Shown: positions 1 to 16,521, numbered from the stretch's first letter. The stretch: 64,000 nucleotides of DNA from Muraenolepis orangiensis (GCA_027704905.1 CM051013.1:10184473-10248472), one strand, 5' to 3'. Program-made: numbers and translations. Notes: generated by a model not told the origin, from the letters alone.

Positions 1-104
1 GAGAGAAGAGAGGAGAAAGAGGGGAGAAGAGAGGGGAGAAGAGAGGAGAAGAGAGACAAGAGAGGGGAGAAGAGAGGGGAGAAGAGGGACAAGGGGTATC
101 CCGC
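1..104. repeat. Purine-rich (GA/GGGA) low-complexity tract
   Basis: Imperfect repeats of GAGAAGAGAGG-like units run from the window edge. The tract is simple-sequence DNA with no coding signal. Confidence 0.85.
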
Positions 105-729
105 CCTTGGGGTATCGTTAAGTCTTGTTTACGAGCAGGGCGGAGTGAGGAGGAGGAGCGAGAAGGGGGAAAAAACAAAGGACAGACAGAAATGGAGGGA
201 AAGTGAAAAAGGTTTCGGGAGAAAGATAATTTCCTCCATGCAGTAGAGCTTGAAGCAATAACTGGAGAATATGAGATGACTCCAAAAAAACACGGACACG
301 GCATTTGTGATTTTTCCCAAGGCGCATTTTTGGAATGCCAAACTAGAAACACCAAATTTGGGCAAGAGGGGGCGGAGCCTTTTACTTTAACCTATCAATC
401 ATTCTCGGTTACTCGAGGAAACAGTTGAGATATGGGAAATGTTTCCTGGAGCTAAAATCCCTTTTTATTCCAACCACATGACAATAATAAAGACATCACA
501 GGTGATTAAACTTATCTCGTCAGAATATAAAGCCCCCACCAGCATGTAAAATGTTATTTCTTCAGTAGGGGACAAAGAGCTGGAAGCGGTCAGAACAACT
601 GCCGATAATACGGTTTATAAACCTCACAATACTAACCTAAACCTAATAAATGCATCTCATACCATCTCTCATACCATCTCAAACCCAATACCTACACTTA
701 ACCACGTCTGACCTACACTGACCTTCTTC

Positions 730-732
<3 letters not shown>
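105..732. other. Non-coding stretch, nothing recognised
   Basis: Only short reading frames without family resemblance are present. I see no splice-bounded exon or repeat family that I can name. Confidence 0.6.

Positions 733-767
<35 letters not shown>
733..767. repeat. (CA)n microsatellite
   Basis: An uninterrupted AC dinucleotide run of about 17 units. The 768-1118 stretch beyond it has no recognised feature. Confidence 0.95.
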
Positions 768-770
<3 letters not shown>

Positions 771-1118
771 GAAGGGTAATCTGTGCCCAAACGTATGTTT
801 CGAAAACGGAAAACTGTATGAGATACAAGAGTTCAAGTAAGAGAGCTCATGTGTATAGCTTTACATGACATCTGGTACCAATAGATTACATACAGGCAGG
901 CGGTCTTCAAAGAGCTCGAAGTGTGTCTGTTATTAAAACATGAAACAAAATTAGCCATTCATATTTCATAGTCAATGAATGATGAATAGTCCAAAATTCA
1001 TGGGAAAAAGCCAAAATAGCAACTTTCATGTTGGGTTAAAATGATGTGGCTGGTGAACGATGCTGTCAACAACACTCAGACTCACTGAAATATCATATGA
1101 TCATGGTTTGTTGTATCT

Positions 1119-1137
1119 CTCTCTCTCTCTCTCTCTC

Positions 1138-1171
<34 letters not shown>

Positions 1172-1198
1172 CTCTCTCTCCTCTCTCTCTCTCTCTCC
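1119..1198. repeat. (TC)n microsatellite, interrupted
   Basis: CT dinucleotides are interrupted by several CC steps. The serine/leucine-rich frames across it are artefacts of the repeat. Confidence 0.95.
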
Positions 1199-1634
1199 AT
1201 ACTGTACACGTCCGCACTGCCATCTCAGACCCAGACCTCGGTGTGACAATCAAACGTGAGCCCATACTGTTTGTGCCCCATCGCTATGGCGATGCGTTAT
1301 TAGAAGGTAGCCAAGCGTAGCACAGCGCAGAGCCACGGCGAGGACTAGTAAAACAAGGTCCACTCTGTCCGTCCAGACCCCACCCCCCCCCCCCTCTCCT
1401 CTCCTCTAAATACATTTGTAAATTTGGGAAGCAGGGAATTAGGCGGGACAGGACTGTGCACTGGGGGGGCACAGAGAGGCTCTCTGCTGGTGATGGTCTG
1501 CCAGGTCTCCCCTCCCTCTGCCCCATCTTCCCCCCCCCTCCCCCCCGCGGGACACAGGGTCTGTGTGTGGTCTAACTGAGGGGTGGCCCGCCATCTCCGC
1601 GAGAGCCTTGCTTATGTGGAGAGGGAGAAATAGA

Positions 1635-1802
<168 letters not shown>

Positions 1803-2126
1803 ATGGAGAGAGCACGGCAAGAACGAAAAGGAGAGGGAGACTTTGTCCAGGAACTTTGTCATGTAACTCAACATCCTACTCTGCCCCCTGAACACCAATT
1901 TATTATGTGGATGTCCTCTTTCCATCGGGTTGGTCCAGGGTTACCCAGCAAACAGTGTTTTAGCTCAATAGACAAGAGTTAGACTTAATAACAGAGCTTC
2001 TAGGGTACTACAGACGAATCATAGAAATGGTGACTTGTGTACGTGTGTTAGAGGGGACAGAGTGCAAAGGTGATTCAACTGCTTGTTGATTTGGCTTTTA
2101 CACTGCAATACAGAGTGAGTAAGTGA

Positions 2127-2150
2127 GTGTGTGCGCGCGTGCGTGTGCGT

Positions 2151-2194
<44 letters not shown>
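2127..2194. repeat. (GT)n/(GC) microsatellite
   Basis: GT dinucleotides, with GC and GTGTGC variants in the left third. Confidence 0.93.
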
Positions 2195-2196
<2 letters not shown>

Positions 2197-2326
2197 AGTG
2201 TTTACACATACCAACCTTATCTTTCTGCAGATAGGGACGATACGGACAGCTGATACAGTGAAGCAACAACGTCAATAACAACAATACCATTTAGAAGCTG
2301 CACAACAACAGAACATTGTGTGACGA

Positions 2327-2327
<1 letters not shown>

Positions 2328-2368
<41 letters not shown>
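2328..2368. repeat. (CA)n microsatellite
   Basis: An uninterrupted CA run of about 20 units. Confidence 0.95.
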
Positions 2369-2371
<3 letters not shown>

Positions 2372-2569
2372 CCCTAGCCTTTAACCTTTAACCCAAATAC
2401 CTAACCTCAAAGTGAACATTTCTTCACAACCGGCTTTGTGTCATTGGGGTGGGGTAGTATATGCAAATTAACTATGTTAACCTTTCCTCCATTATGCCTG
2501 CACCCAGATCTCCCCAGATCTCCCCAGCAGGGGCAAATATTACCCCAAGTCCATCAAACGACCGAGTTG

Positions 2570-3400
2570 GGGTAAGATGTTGCTTTTTCACTCTCGGGGA
2601 TAGATAGACAGAGATAAGGTTCTTGTTCACACTATATCCCTAATAGATAGACAGAGATGAGGTTGTTTTTAACACTTTATCCCGAATAGAGAGATAGAGA
2701 TAAGGTAGTGTTTCACACTATATCCCTAATAGATAGATAGCGATAAGGTAAGGTTGTTTTTAACACTTTATCCCGAATAGAGAGATAGAGATAAAGTTGT
2801 TTTATACACTACATCCCTAATAGATAGAGATGAGGTTGTTTTTCACACTATATCCCTAATAGATAGATAGAGATGAGGTTGTTTTTCATACTATATATCT
2901 AATGGATAGATAAAGATAAGGTTGTGTTTCACACTATATCCCTAATATAAAGATAGAGATAAGGTAGTGTTTCACACTATATCCCTAATAGATAGATAGA
3001 GATAAGGTAGTGTTTCACACTATATCCCTAATAGATAGAGATAAGGTAGTGTTTCACACTATATCCCTAATAGATAGATAGCGATAAGGTAAGGTTGTTT
3101 TAAACACTATATCCCTAATAGATTGATAGAGATAAGGTTGTTTTTCACAATATATCACTAATGAGGAAAGATAGATAGAGATAAGGTTGTTTTGCACACT
3201 ATATCCCTAATGGATAGATAGAGGAAAGGTAAGGTTGTTTTTAACACTATATCCCTAATAGATAGATAGAGACACGGTTGTTTTCCACACTATATTTCTA
3301 GAGATATAGTTGATTTTCACACTATATCCTGAATAGATAGATTGAGATAAAGTTGGTTTTCACACTATATCCCGAATGGATAGATAGAGATTAGGTTGAA
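2570..3400. repeat. Minisatellite of ~43-57 bp units carrying (TAGA)n
   Basis: About 16-18 degenerate units share the order TATATCCCTAATAGATAGA, then GAGATAAGGT, then a T-rich piece and CACAC. Unit length varies because the internal TAGA tetranucleotide number differs between units. Some adjacent units are nearly identical and others diverged, as expected of a locally homogenised tandem array. Confidence 0.85.
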
Positions 3401-4478
3401 AAGCAGCTAAATTCCCCTTTAAGCATCTCAAATACAATACCTAACCTCAAAGTGAAAAATCATAAGACTTAATCTTAACCTAGACTCAACCATCTTATAT
3501 TTTACATCTGAACATCATAACTTCGAGAAAGGTCAGTTGGAAGTCAACTGAACCTAAAAAACCTACATTTCCAAGGCATTGTTGGGAAATGAGTACCATT
3601 TAAAAAGGCCTACATATCGGTCCCATCCTGCCCCCAACACAACTACAACAAGTCCTTCCTGGTTTGTGTACTGCGTACACAATGTGGTCTGCAAAGGGTC
3701 GTCTATACGGCGTTGACAACAACATGACAGGCCTCTCCTCGGTGAAGCAATAAACAACGCCACGGGGGGAACACGGCACGGCTCAATGTGAATACAGAAC
3801 AGTCTTCGGTGACCTTGCTCTACACACGATGGCTTTAAAAACGAACCACCCGCATCCTCATCATCCAACACCAACAATTACAAACAATTGAAAAACAAAT
3901 ACACAAATAAATCTATTGAAATAAATGAGTGGAGGAAGAAAATAAACATATAGAGAAAGAAATATAAATAAATAGAGAGGAAAAAAAAAAAAGAAAGATC
4001 TATATCCAAAAAAAGGGAGAAAGACCGAAAGCATCAAGATATGTCAACCAACTGCAGTTTGTGAGCTCGTTAGCCTGCTAGCAAGCATCCACATGACTGA
4101 CCTGTGTGTGCGCTTCTCCTGCTGTAGCCTCTGCCCTACTACACTCCACATCTGACCTAGTACACCCCCCTCCCCCGGGTCCAAAGGTATACACCCCTCA
4201 TAGCCCCCCCCCCCCCCCCTCCCCCCACAAACCACCTGACCCACTCCTCCTCTGCTGGTGCTTGTAGCTCTCTGGACAGCCTGAGCAGGTTATGGGGTGG
4301 CCATCTTGGTTCTAAACAAAAGCTGGTGTTTAGAACCCCCCCCCCCTTCAGCTAGCAGTTAGAACCAAGATGGACCCAAGATGGCTGTTTGGTGAAAAGG
4401 GCAGGTTATAGGGCCGAACGGGAGCACACTAAGGGTTAATGGTTAATCTGAGCTATGGGGGTCAGTGGGACAAACTCC
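3401..4478. other. Non-coding, AT-rich then C-rich, no gene seen
   Basis: The stretch contains an A-rich tract near 3980, poly-C runs near 4200 and 4337, and no reading frame with recognisable homology. Confidence 0.55.

Positions 4479-6330
<1,852 letters not shown>

Positions 6331-6358
<28 letters not shown>
6331..6358. repeat. (TA)n microsatellite
   Basis: An alternating AT run of about 14 units. Confidence 0.9.
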
Positions 6359-6363
<5 letters not shown>

Positions 6364-7550
6364 GTTTACTATTTTTAAAAATGGTAAACTATTTGACAGA
6401 ACTTGACTCAATTGTCCACCAGCTGAGGTCCATCAGAGCCTGAATAACAAACGGAACAAATGGAAGTCTAAACAAGCACAGATTCAAATGAGACTCAGAT
6501 CAGAGGGGACCTTTCCTAAGCTCACATCTCACAGGTTGTTTCTTATTCACGATTTCCACATGAATGGCAGTGGGCAGCGTTGGGCACCAATTGAACTGAA
6601 CTGAACTGGAACATCCAATATTTGTCAAAATAACACAATTTGGCAGGAGAACAGCATTTAATAAGAGAAGGACCGAGGGGGGGGGGGGGGTGGAACAGAA
6701 CATTAGTTACTGAACCACACAAACAGCAACTTTAATCGAGTCTAAGTATGTGCCGCCCCCCCTTGTGCGGACTCACCGTCCAACGGACTACATTAGCGTT
6801 TGTATTTGAAAACAACCGCTGCGATAACACTGTCAGGTGTTCTGTGGTTTAATTGCCGCCACGCCGCGAACAGCAAAGAGCTTTCTGCATAAACAACGGC
6901 ACCCCCCCCCCCCCCCCCCCCGCTGACATTCTGGGAAATGTTTTCACTGTTGTGTTTTTTGACATTTAATTCATAGGCTTTCCGGTTCCAGTGCTGAGGA
7001 AGCTCTGAGGACACGCTGCTAAGGAACGTGATGATTCAAACCTCAGACCCCCCCCTGTTCTCTACCCTGGTTCCCCCTAGAGCAGTGGTCTTCAACCAGG
7101 GTACTGCAAGGGGTCCGCAAACATGATCAATGCAGGAACCAATTCTTGCCGTCAACTTTCCCTACAGGTTTCACCCAAACTCCACCTTCGAGTCAGTGTT
7201 TGCTTCACAGGGAGCGTCCAGGTCATCGACATAGATAGACCCGGGCGTCAGAATCGTTTTATCCTGCCACACACCAGGGTCAATACATCGTGCAATGGAA
7301 AACTTTGAGCCAGATTTATTGATTGGGATTATGTCAACATGGCTTATAACTTCGCATAAAAGCTGGCTATATGAGGAAGTTAATAAGGCGTTATAAATAC
7401 ATTATTAGGCTTATAGGCCTGTTGATAAAATGCTAAAATTATTGAAAAATATATAAAGGGTTCCCTGCGCTCGCTGTTTCTCAATCCACCAAGGGTTCAC
7501 CTGGGTTGAAAAAGGTTGAGACCCCTGCCCTAAAGCACTCCCCTTTCCTT
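6359..7550. other. Non-coding; poly-G at 6679 and poly-C at 6901
   Basis: Contains homopolymer runs of 10-20 bases and otherwise unremarkable sequence. No gene is recognised. Confidence 0.5.
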
Positions 7551-7553
7551 CAC

Positions 7554-7865
7554 CATTTGCCGAAATGACGGCCGCACCCTCCGCTCTTCCTCCGTTGGCC
7601 TTCTCACCGTCCCCAGCTCACCCCTCAGCACCATGGGGGCTCCAGCTTTCAGTCGCTCGGCTCCCAGACTCTGGAGCTCCGTGCCACTACACATCCCACG
7701 GTCTGATTCCATAACATCTTACAAAACCCACTTAAAAACCCATCTGTTCAAACTAGCATATTCCATATAAACTGTACCATGTTTCTTGTAAGTTTACTTC
7801 CTTTCTTCCTTTGTTTGTCTTGTTTTAAACCCTGCGGAAAGTCCACTGTTTTTCCCCCCAATAAA

Positions 7866-7901
<36 letters not shown>

Positions 7902-7912
7902 AATAATAATAG
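7554..7912 (+). mobile_element. LINE (L2/CR1-like) 3' end with (TTA)n tail
   Basis: The plus-strand frame around 7568-7770 reads as the C-terminal tail of an L2-type LINE ORF2: a TLRSSSVGLLTVP stretch, then FSRSAPRLWSSVP, then a YKTHLKTHLFKLAYSI end and a stop. About 100 bp of 3' UTR follows and the copy ends in a TTA trinucleotide array (7866-7911). It is a short 5'-truncated remnant, inactive. The assignment to L2 rather than another CR1-group clade rests on the similarity of this tail to common fish elements. Confidence 0.75.
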
Positions 7913-9635
7913 AACAAAACCAAAAAAAAAAAAAGAACTAAAATGTTCTGTTAAGAACAAGGGTGGGAAATGTGACGGCTGCATTGTATTTTAATATGAA
8001 ACAATTAACTTAACTTTCAACCCAGCAACTTAGGGTGAATATTCAGACGCACGTCATGAAGGAGGTAAGGGCCGGGGTGCATCTTGCTCACACCTCCGCT
8101 TAGGCTGCGGACACCGGCTGGAACCCAGACTCTTTGGGGCGTTTGGAGTATCTTATTTTTGGCACCCGTTCAAAGTTGCGATAAATCCTTTAGGGACACT
8201 GAACGTTGGTGGTATTAAAAAATAATAATAATCTGGAAATATCTCGCTAGACGCTATGACCTGGCAGTGAAGCTATGGAGCGGTCAGGTTGTACAGTCCT
8301 CACACTCTCAAGGAGTGTCTGGCCACTGGACAGCACTCCTCTATCCCTATTCAGGCAGGAAAAGCCTTGACACGAGACAGTATCCATCACCCACAATAGC
8401 ACGTCTGTGTTTTATTCTTTCCTTCTTCGGGGGAATTGCAAAATTGCATTGGCTTTGTGATAATTAGGTAGGCCTACTCAGTAGGTCTACTACTAGGCCG
8501 TAGGGCCTTAGGCTCCATTGAAGCTCTGCCATAACCGAGTCAGACTCCAGAACGACGATGATGAGTGGATCCCGAAAGCCACCGACCTACCTCATATTGT
8601 AGTTGAGCTTTTTATGTTATGAAAATATCACTGTAGAAATGTCAAAGGAAAAAAACATCAGTTGATTAAAAACGTGATTCTGTGGCCATGGCTGATTCAG
8701 GCAGGGAAAGATACACACTGGGAATCTATTACATTTTTCTACGATTATCAGAAGCTTGAAGAAGATGTATTCGGAGGCCAGCCTTACCAAACAGGGATCA
8801 CTGTTTAACGAGGACGGCGAGGGAGAGCAGAAGGTGCCCATGACAACAACATCTCTGTGGGTTTACAACAAGGCAGGAGCGGTACACTACTAGGTACCAC
8901 TGGGCGCAGTAGACGGAGCTTTCAAGGGAATAATCCCACAAACATTTCCTATTTTCGGATTCCTTGCCCTGACTCACCCCCGAAATTAACGCAATCCTCT
9001 TGCAGTTCCCATAACAACAACAATAACAACAACTACAACAACCAACAATAACATCTCTGTAGATTTAACAAAAAACTATGGTAGTTTTGCAACTAGAAGG
9101 ACCTTTTCTGGAGAATATTCCCCAGGAGCCTTTATAAAAATTATGATATTGTATTGTTCCACAGCGACACATGACCGCTGTATGTACCTTCCAGGGGACA
9201 TTCCAACAGATACGTCAACAACAGCACCAGGAACCCCCTGCTGGACAACCCAGTGTTTTGACTTTCAGGAAGCCCCGGTCGCCCTGGACTGGGGGGGGGG
9301 GAATCCAAGCCAGAGCGTTCCTCTGTTGAACGCTTATAGGAGCTGCGTCTGACTGGGGGGGGGGGGCTACGGGGCAGCAGTCCACAGGAAGGAGAAAGAC
9401 TATAGTACAGGATAAGCCCTGCTGGTATGCAATTTGGATGCGGAGCCTTCTCCATACACCGAGGAACCCGCCAGCGAGAGACATTCCTCTGTGCCCCCCA
9501 TGCGCAAAACACAACCCGCGTTGATTTCCTCACAAGTTAAAAAAAAAAGTAGTAGAGTACGGCGGATAAGAAGTATCCACCATATGCGACTCTGAAGAAG
9601 AACAGAGGATATCTTACCCTATCACACAAAGTTGT
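7913..9635. other. Non-coding stretch, no gene recognised
   Basis: Contains an A-rich run at 7922, poly-G runs near 9292 and 9356, and AAC-rich sequence near 9013. No protein family is recognisable in either strand. Confidence 0.5.
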
Positions 9636-9745
9636 AGTGTCCCAGGTAAGACAGGATCTATAATAGAGCCATAGTGTCCCAGGTAAGACAGGATCTATAA
9701 TAGAGCCATAGTGTCCCAGGTAAGACAGGATCTATAAGAGCCGTA
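9636..9745. repeat. 37-bp tandem repeat, three copies
   Basis: The segment beginning AGTGTCCCAGGTAAGACAGG recurs at exact 37-bp intervals (9636, 9673, 9710). The third copy is shortened at its right end. Confidence 0.92.
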
Positions 9746-10045
9746 ATGACAGCATTACCGCCAGGTATCTCTATCATCCTCATCATCACCATCATCCTCC
9801 ACAGGGATGAAGGTAGCCAGGCTCCTCCTATCTGGTCTAGACAGCCAAGTATGTAGGTGTAAATCAATCCTTAGGCCCACACATGCATGCAAACGGGACA
9901 CACACACACCCCACACACACACCAGGCCTAACCACAATGTACACACATAGAGAAATGCCTTCTGCCTTGGCTAATCCAAAGAGACACACAGGAAGGGTCT
10001 ATGAAGAGCCAGTGGTCTCTGGTTGCACGTCAGGGAATAGGAGAC

Positions 10046-10110
10046 AGAGCACGAGAGCGAGAGCGAGAGCGAGAGCGAGAGCGAGAGCGAGAGAGAGAGA
10101 GAGAGAGAGA
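10046..10110. repeat. (GAGAGC)n and (GA)n microsatellite
   Basis: A hexanucleotide GAGAGC array passes directly into pure GA, suggesting expansion from an interrupted GA tract. Confidence 0.93.
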
Positions 10111-11047
10111 TGGCACCCAGGTATACATATCCATAGGGTCTGGACCATTGTTCATTAGCTCCTTGTCTGTTGCAACGTCGATGACTCACGTGCACTGAGG
10201 TCAGACTGTTCTTTGGGGCAGCGGCTGAAAAAAACAAGCATTTTTATTTCCGAGCATGCGGCATGGAAAAGAGACTTCATCTCAGCCCACAGTCGGCGGA
10301 GAAGCAACCAGCAACAGATGCTGTGGCGGGGGAGGAGGGGACTGCAAAGTCAGCCCTACCATAACAAACACACAATTCCTGTGTATTTCCTATTCAGATG
10401 CTGGACGGACGCTGTTAGGAGTGCAAATCGACTTCAGGTTCCAAATGTTTTTTTGATTGCAGACGATTAAGGCAAGGTAAGGGGTTACCCGCTCAGTGCT
10501 GTCAATACTACGGCCCCAAACCTACTTGTCTGGGAGTCAAACACCCATCATTCTGTCAAACACCTTATGGTTCGACTAAGCGTATGATCTTCATGGGGTT
10601 TAATTTGCGATGGCTGGAGAATGTCGAGGATGGCCTGGCTGGTGTTTTTAATATACTCACATGCTTGGAATGTAACCGGACGTACATCACTGACTAACCA
10701 CTACGACAGGTTTCTGCCAAGGAAGAAATGTCCCTTTCATTTTGTGATTACATCCTTTTACTTGAGAAAACTCAACCAAAAATGGAACAAGACCCATCCG
10801 AGGGGTGGGAATAAAGCAATATGAGTTGGTTAGGAAACGATAGGAGTGCCCACACCGCACACAAAGCACAGACACACACACACACACAAGTTATCTCCAA
10901 ACTTCAGCTTAAACCACAGTTGGCCGTGCTTATAAAAATTACCCTGAATAGACATGTGAAAGCATGGACAAGGCTATTTTTCCACCCACTACCTGGCATT
11001 CAGTTATACAGAGAAAATAAGTGGTTAAAGAGAAGAACAAGAGAAAA

Positions 11048-11120
11048 TGACTCATCCCCCTCTCTCTCTCCTCTCTCTCTCCTCTCTCTCATCTCTCCTC
11101 TCTCTCACTCACTCACTAGC
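11048..11120. repeat. (TC)n-rich low-complexity tract
   Basis: Interrupted CT dinucleotides ending in a TCAC tetranucleotide run. Confidence 0.85.
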
Positions 11121-11155
11121 TGCAGCACATCCTGTTCATGAAAACAGAACTGAGG

Positions 11156-12231
<1,076 letters not shown>

Positions 12232-12259
12232 ACTTCAGGCAAACACGTTTGCCTGAAGT
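12232..12259. repeat. Perfect 13-bp inverted repeat with 2-nt centre
   Basis: ACTTCAGGCAAAC and its exact reverse complement flank the dinucleotide AC. The context (12,070-12,310) looks like part of an interspersed repeat that I cannot name. Confidence 0.85.
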
Positions 12260-12445
12260 GAAGAGAGGAGGAAGCTATAATCACCGGGATGTTACAAAGT
12301 TATTTGGGAAGCCCTAACCAGAGACCATCAACGCCTGTCAGCCATTACGGACGTCTGGGGTCGGAGCAGACACGCCGCACCGCATATTTACACACACACT
12401 GACACTAAGTGACATTTATGACAGTGGCGGTGGCTTCGAGCATGA

Positions 12446-12520
12446 GAGAGGGAGCGAGCGAGAGAGAGAGAGAGAGAGAGGGAGCGAGCGAGAGAGAGAG
12501 AGAGAGAGAGCGAGCGAGAG
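12446..12520. repeat. (GA)n with GAGC insertions
   Basis: Two GA arrays are each preceded by a GGGAGCGAGC motif. This is an imperfect duplication of a compound microsatellite. Confidence 0.9.
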
Positions 12521-13067
12521 AAGGGAAAGGGGAAAAAAAGGAATATAGTAAAACAAACTTCTTTAATTCACTAAATGGCGTTACAGTATTGTTTAGGTAT
12601 TGGTCCGGTAGTGTTACAGTATGGCTACAGTATTGTCCCCTGAACTTCTCTTAGTTAGAGTACTTGAGTACACTGGATACCATTTTTTCTGTTGTTGTTG
12701 TATTTTTGTATCGTTATTGTAATTTTATTGTTTTCTTTTTTTTTGTTGTGCATTGTCAATGTACATATGTTTCAAGCCAACACAACTGTTTAAATGTAAT
12801 TGAGATGGGCACAGAGGAAAACAAACAGGGGGAATTGGACGTGGAGATGAGGGTTAATGTGACACTATAGTGTCACATTCCATCTCATACGTTGCACCGA
12901 GCATCTGGGTGATTTTGGCAGCATCCCATCTGCTCTGTCACTTTTTCCTTCTTTCTAACTTCATTTGGTGTTGATTGAGCCTGTGGGTTTAGTCTGTCCA
13001 ATAAACAATACGAACAGAAGCCACAGACGAAGTGGAGAAACACCGGTTTAACTGTTGACTAGTAACT

Positions 13068-13180
13068 GTTGCTCAGTCTGTTGGGACTTGGGCTTGGGAA
13101 CCAGAAGGTCGCCGGTTCAAGTCCCCGAAACACCTGGGCACTGCCGAGGTGCCCTTGCTACAGAGAAACAAATGTCACCA
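13068..13180 (+). mobile_element. tRNA-derived SINE fragment
   Basis: A TTGCTCAGTCTGTTGGGAC stretch resembles a tRNA A-box region. It is followed about 35 bp on by GGTTCAAGTCC, a good B box, and then a GAGGTGCCCTTG segment typical of the body of fish tRNA-SINEs. No acceptor-stem pairing makes it a functional tRNA. No target duplication was found. Confidence 0.55.
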
Positions 13181-13182
13181 TG

Positions 13183-14466
13183 TGTTTACATTTATGTGAC
13201 AGATAAAGAGGATTCAATCCTCCATTTAAAACGATATATATATGCGCCTTTATGTTTGCAATACAATTATCAGTCACATTGAGAGAGAGAGACAAATCCT
13301 CTTATCAAAAGGGGTCGGGATAGTCTAAGTGTAAGGGTGTTTTCCGGGCCCAAAAGGTTCTGGGTGCAATTCCCAATGTCCACAGTCACACACAATGACC
13401 ACAGAGAACATGAGGTGGGCAGCCGTGCTTGCTTTCTCTTCACACAGATGACCAATCCTTTTAGCTTTTTAGACTCATCCATAGAGCATCTATATCAGTT
13501 TTGTTTTCATTTGGGTTAGTGGTTCTTTAGAATTAGATTGATAAAGGTTTTTTAAGGAAACTTTCACCGAACAGAGAAATGGGTCCAACAGGGAAAAATG
13601 TCCAGCGTGTGAAATAAGGCCTGGATACCAAGGTTCAGACATTTGCGTCAATTGATGGGGGGGGGGGTGATCGTTTGACTTTGACCTCGAATTAAAGTGC
13701 CTCTTATGGGCAGAGCGGTGCCAAACGTTTTGCCACTCACGCTGTCTGAGATATGACCCTATATTTAAGAAGAAGAAGAAAAATCCATGCAAAAATGAAT
13801 ATACAGAGGTTCACAGAGGAAACTCTGTGAACACCTAATAATAAACAGTATCAGATGCTTGCCATGCTCTGTAACAGTCGGTTGGTGAAGGTATGTGTGT
13901 TCACACACACACACACTCTTTCTAAAAGCCAAACCACCGTGGTGTTCTACTGAAGTAGGAGCTGCATGTCCTGCACATCCCTGTTGTTTATTGGACATGT
14001 GTCTTCTTGGAAGAGCTTGGAGTGGAGTGCCGCCGACAGAACTGAGGAAGTGTTCAAACAGAACTAGACCTCCAAAGAGGCTAAGACTCGCTGTTCAGTA
14101 ACAACTTGATAATTAACGTGTAGTAATAAATGTAAAGTATTCATCTGTATTTTTTACAGTCATCAATCGTCATTATTGTGAAACGTATCGAACGTGTGGA
14201 CGAACTCCACCTACGGGGACCGGCTGACATTATACAATATTTTATACAGCACTACAACCTCAATGCATGACGAAGGCTTTTGAGTATATAATGATATATC
14301 CTGCTCTAAGACTTTGCCAAAATACATATCAACAATATAAAATGTATTTGTAAGAAGTCAGAATAATCACACAACATTTATTATAAGAGCTTATGATTTG
14401 CTTGACGGGGTACTCGTTTGCACCCTTAGTACAAACATGTTTTGACATACCAAACTGGACAGACAG
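13183..14466. other. Non-coding stretch, no gene recognised
   Basis: A second weak B-box-like segment near 13,350 may be another SINE scrap. The rest shows nothing recognisable. Confidence 0.45.
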
Positions 14467-14467
14467 T

Positions 14468-14756
<289 letters not shown>

Positions 14757-14774
14757 GAGAAACAGAGATTGGGA

Positions 14775-14905
14775 CTTGGACTAGAGACAATTGCTGTTGT
14801 ATTATTATTAGTTTTTATTTTCTTATGCTTCTTATGCTTATGTTCATGCTTTGGCAATGTAACTGCACATTTTCCATGCCAATGAAGCCCTTTGAATTTT
14901 GATTC
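14775..14905 (+). mobile_element. Retroposon 3'-end-like segment
   Basis: Contains CTTTGGCAATGTAAC and, about 30 bp later, CCATGCCAATGAAGCCCTTT. The same order recurs at 24,340-24,465. The layout resembles the 3' terminal region of a fish LINE family, with an AATAAAG-like motif. The clade is not assigned. Confidence 0.5.
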
Positions 14906-15079
14906 TTAAATCTTCACTCGGATAAAGACACAGAGAAAAGTACAATTTCAGAAGCGCTTGTGGTGTGCAGCTCACTGAAAATAAAGTTTCAGTGTACAGT
15001 AGTAGTGATGTGAAGAAGTGCTATAGTTGTTACTAGGGGTGTTACAGGTATATGTCGCTCGTACGTATGCTTCTTGGGT

Positions 15080-15270
15080 GATGTGGACAGTTGCTAGGTT
15101 GTTCTGGGTGGTTGCTAGGGTGTTCTGGGTGGTTGCTAGGGTGTTCTATGTGGTTTCTAGGGTGTTCGCTAGGGTGTTCAGGGTGGTTGATAGGGTGTTC
15201 TAAATGGTTGCCCAGGTGTTCCATACGGTTGCCCGGATGTTCTGGGTAGTTGCTAGGGCATTCTGGGTTT
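15080..15270. repeat. 21-bp minisatellite (GGTTGCTAGGGTGTTCTGGG-type)
   Basis: About nine degenerate units based on TTGCTAGGGTGTTCTGGGTG. Unit boundaries shift in the middle, where one unit has lost about 6 bp. The Asn-His-Pro-Glu-rich minus-strand frame is a repeat artefact. Confidence 0.9.
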
Positions 15271-15598
15271 TAAAGTAATATATAAATAGTGAGTTTTTAC
15301 TCATTGTATAGAGGGTCAGATAGTAAGGTAGTAAGTCAAGTTGGAATCATTGTTGGATTATAAAGTATGGAGGAGGAGTTCAGTTTGGGGATTTGGGGAA
15401 CATCATTTATAGCCCAGCGAGAGATTAGTGATCATTAGAAATGCATGTCTGATCACTAATGATAACTAACAATGACGAGACACAGCCAGTGTCTCATAGT
15501 TATAAAGATGTGGGCACACACGTCACTAGGGACCGTCTGACGAGAAGACCAAGGCATGCAACCGAGGAAAGGAAAAATGTAATGTTTGTCTGCGTGTG

Positions 15599-15603
<5 letters not shown>

Positions 15604-15664
<61 letters not shown>

Positions 15665-15710
15665 AGGGAGAGAGACAGGGAGACAGCAAGAGAGAGAGAG
15701 AGAGAGAGAA
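15604..15710. repeat. (GT)n then (GA)n microsatellites
   Basis: About 55 bp of GT, about 30 bp of purine-rich linker, and about 22 bp of GA. Confidence 0.95.
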
Positions 15711-15852
15711 CTTTTAACATTATCACAAATTTAAAGAGAAACAAAGACCAAAGAGCAAAGACCAACAACAGTACAAACAAGGCAATAAACAGAAGACCAC
15801 GGCTGCTCACAGCGGGCAGAGTTACAGCTTTGCTGTAAACAACAGAGAAAGG

Positions 15853-15958
<106 letters not shown>

Positions 15959-16089
15959 AGATATATGAGAGAGAGCCATCAGAGGTAAAGAAAGGGGAAA
16001 AGAAGGGTAGTGAGAGGAGAGAAGGATCGAGAGAGTTAAAGAAAGAGAGTGATAGAGGTAGTGAGAGGGAGTTCAAAAGAGAGAAAGAG

Positions 16090-16206
<117 letters not shown>

Positions 16207-16459
16207 AAAAGAGAGAGAGAAAGAGAGAGAGAAAGAGAGAGCAATTGAGTGAGAGCGAAAGAGGGTGATAGAGAGTGGTAGAGAAAGAGCATGTTAAGAG
16301 AGAAAAAGTGGTAGAGAAAAGAAGAGAAATATAATTAAAGAGGGGTAGAGAGAGAGTCATAGAGAGGTAGAGAGAGATTGATAGAGGTAGACAGAAGGGC
16401 CGACATGTTGAGTCCCGTTGCACTGCATTTCATCCTCAGTTCTGCATTTAACTACACCA

Positions 16460-16472
16460 CTGTGTGTGCATG

Positions 16473-16521
<49 letters not shown>
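16460..16521. repeat. (GT)n microsatellite
   Basis: GT dinucleotides with two CA/CG interruptions at the left end. Confidence 0.94.

Noticed and set aside
15080..15270. Repeat array that might encode an Asn-His-Pro-Glu peptide
   Set aside because: It is a degenerate 21-bp minisatellite with phase slips.
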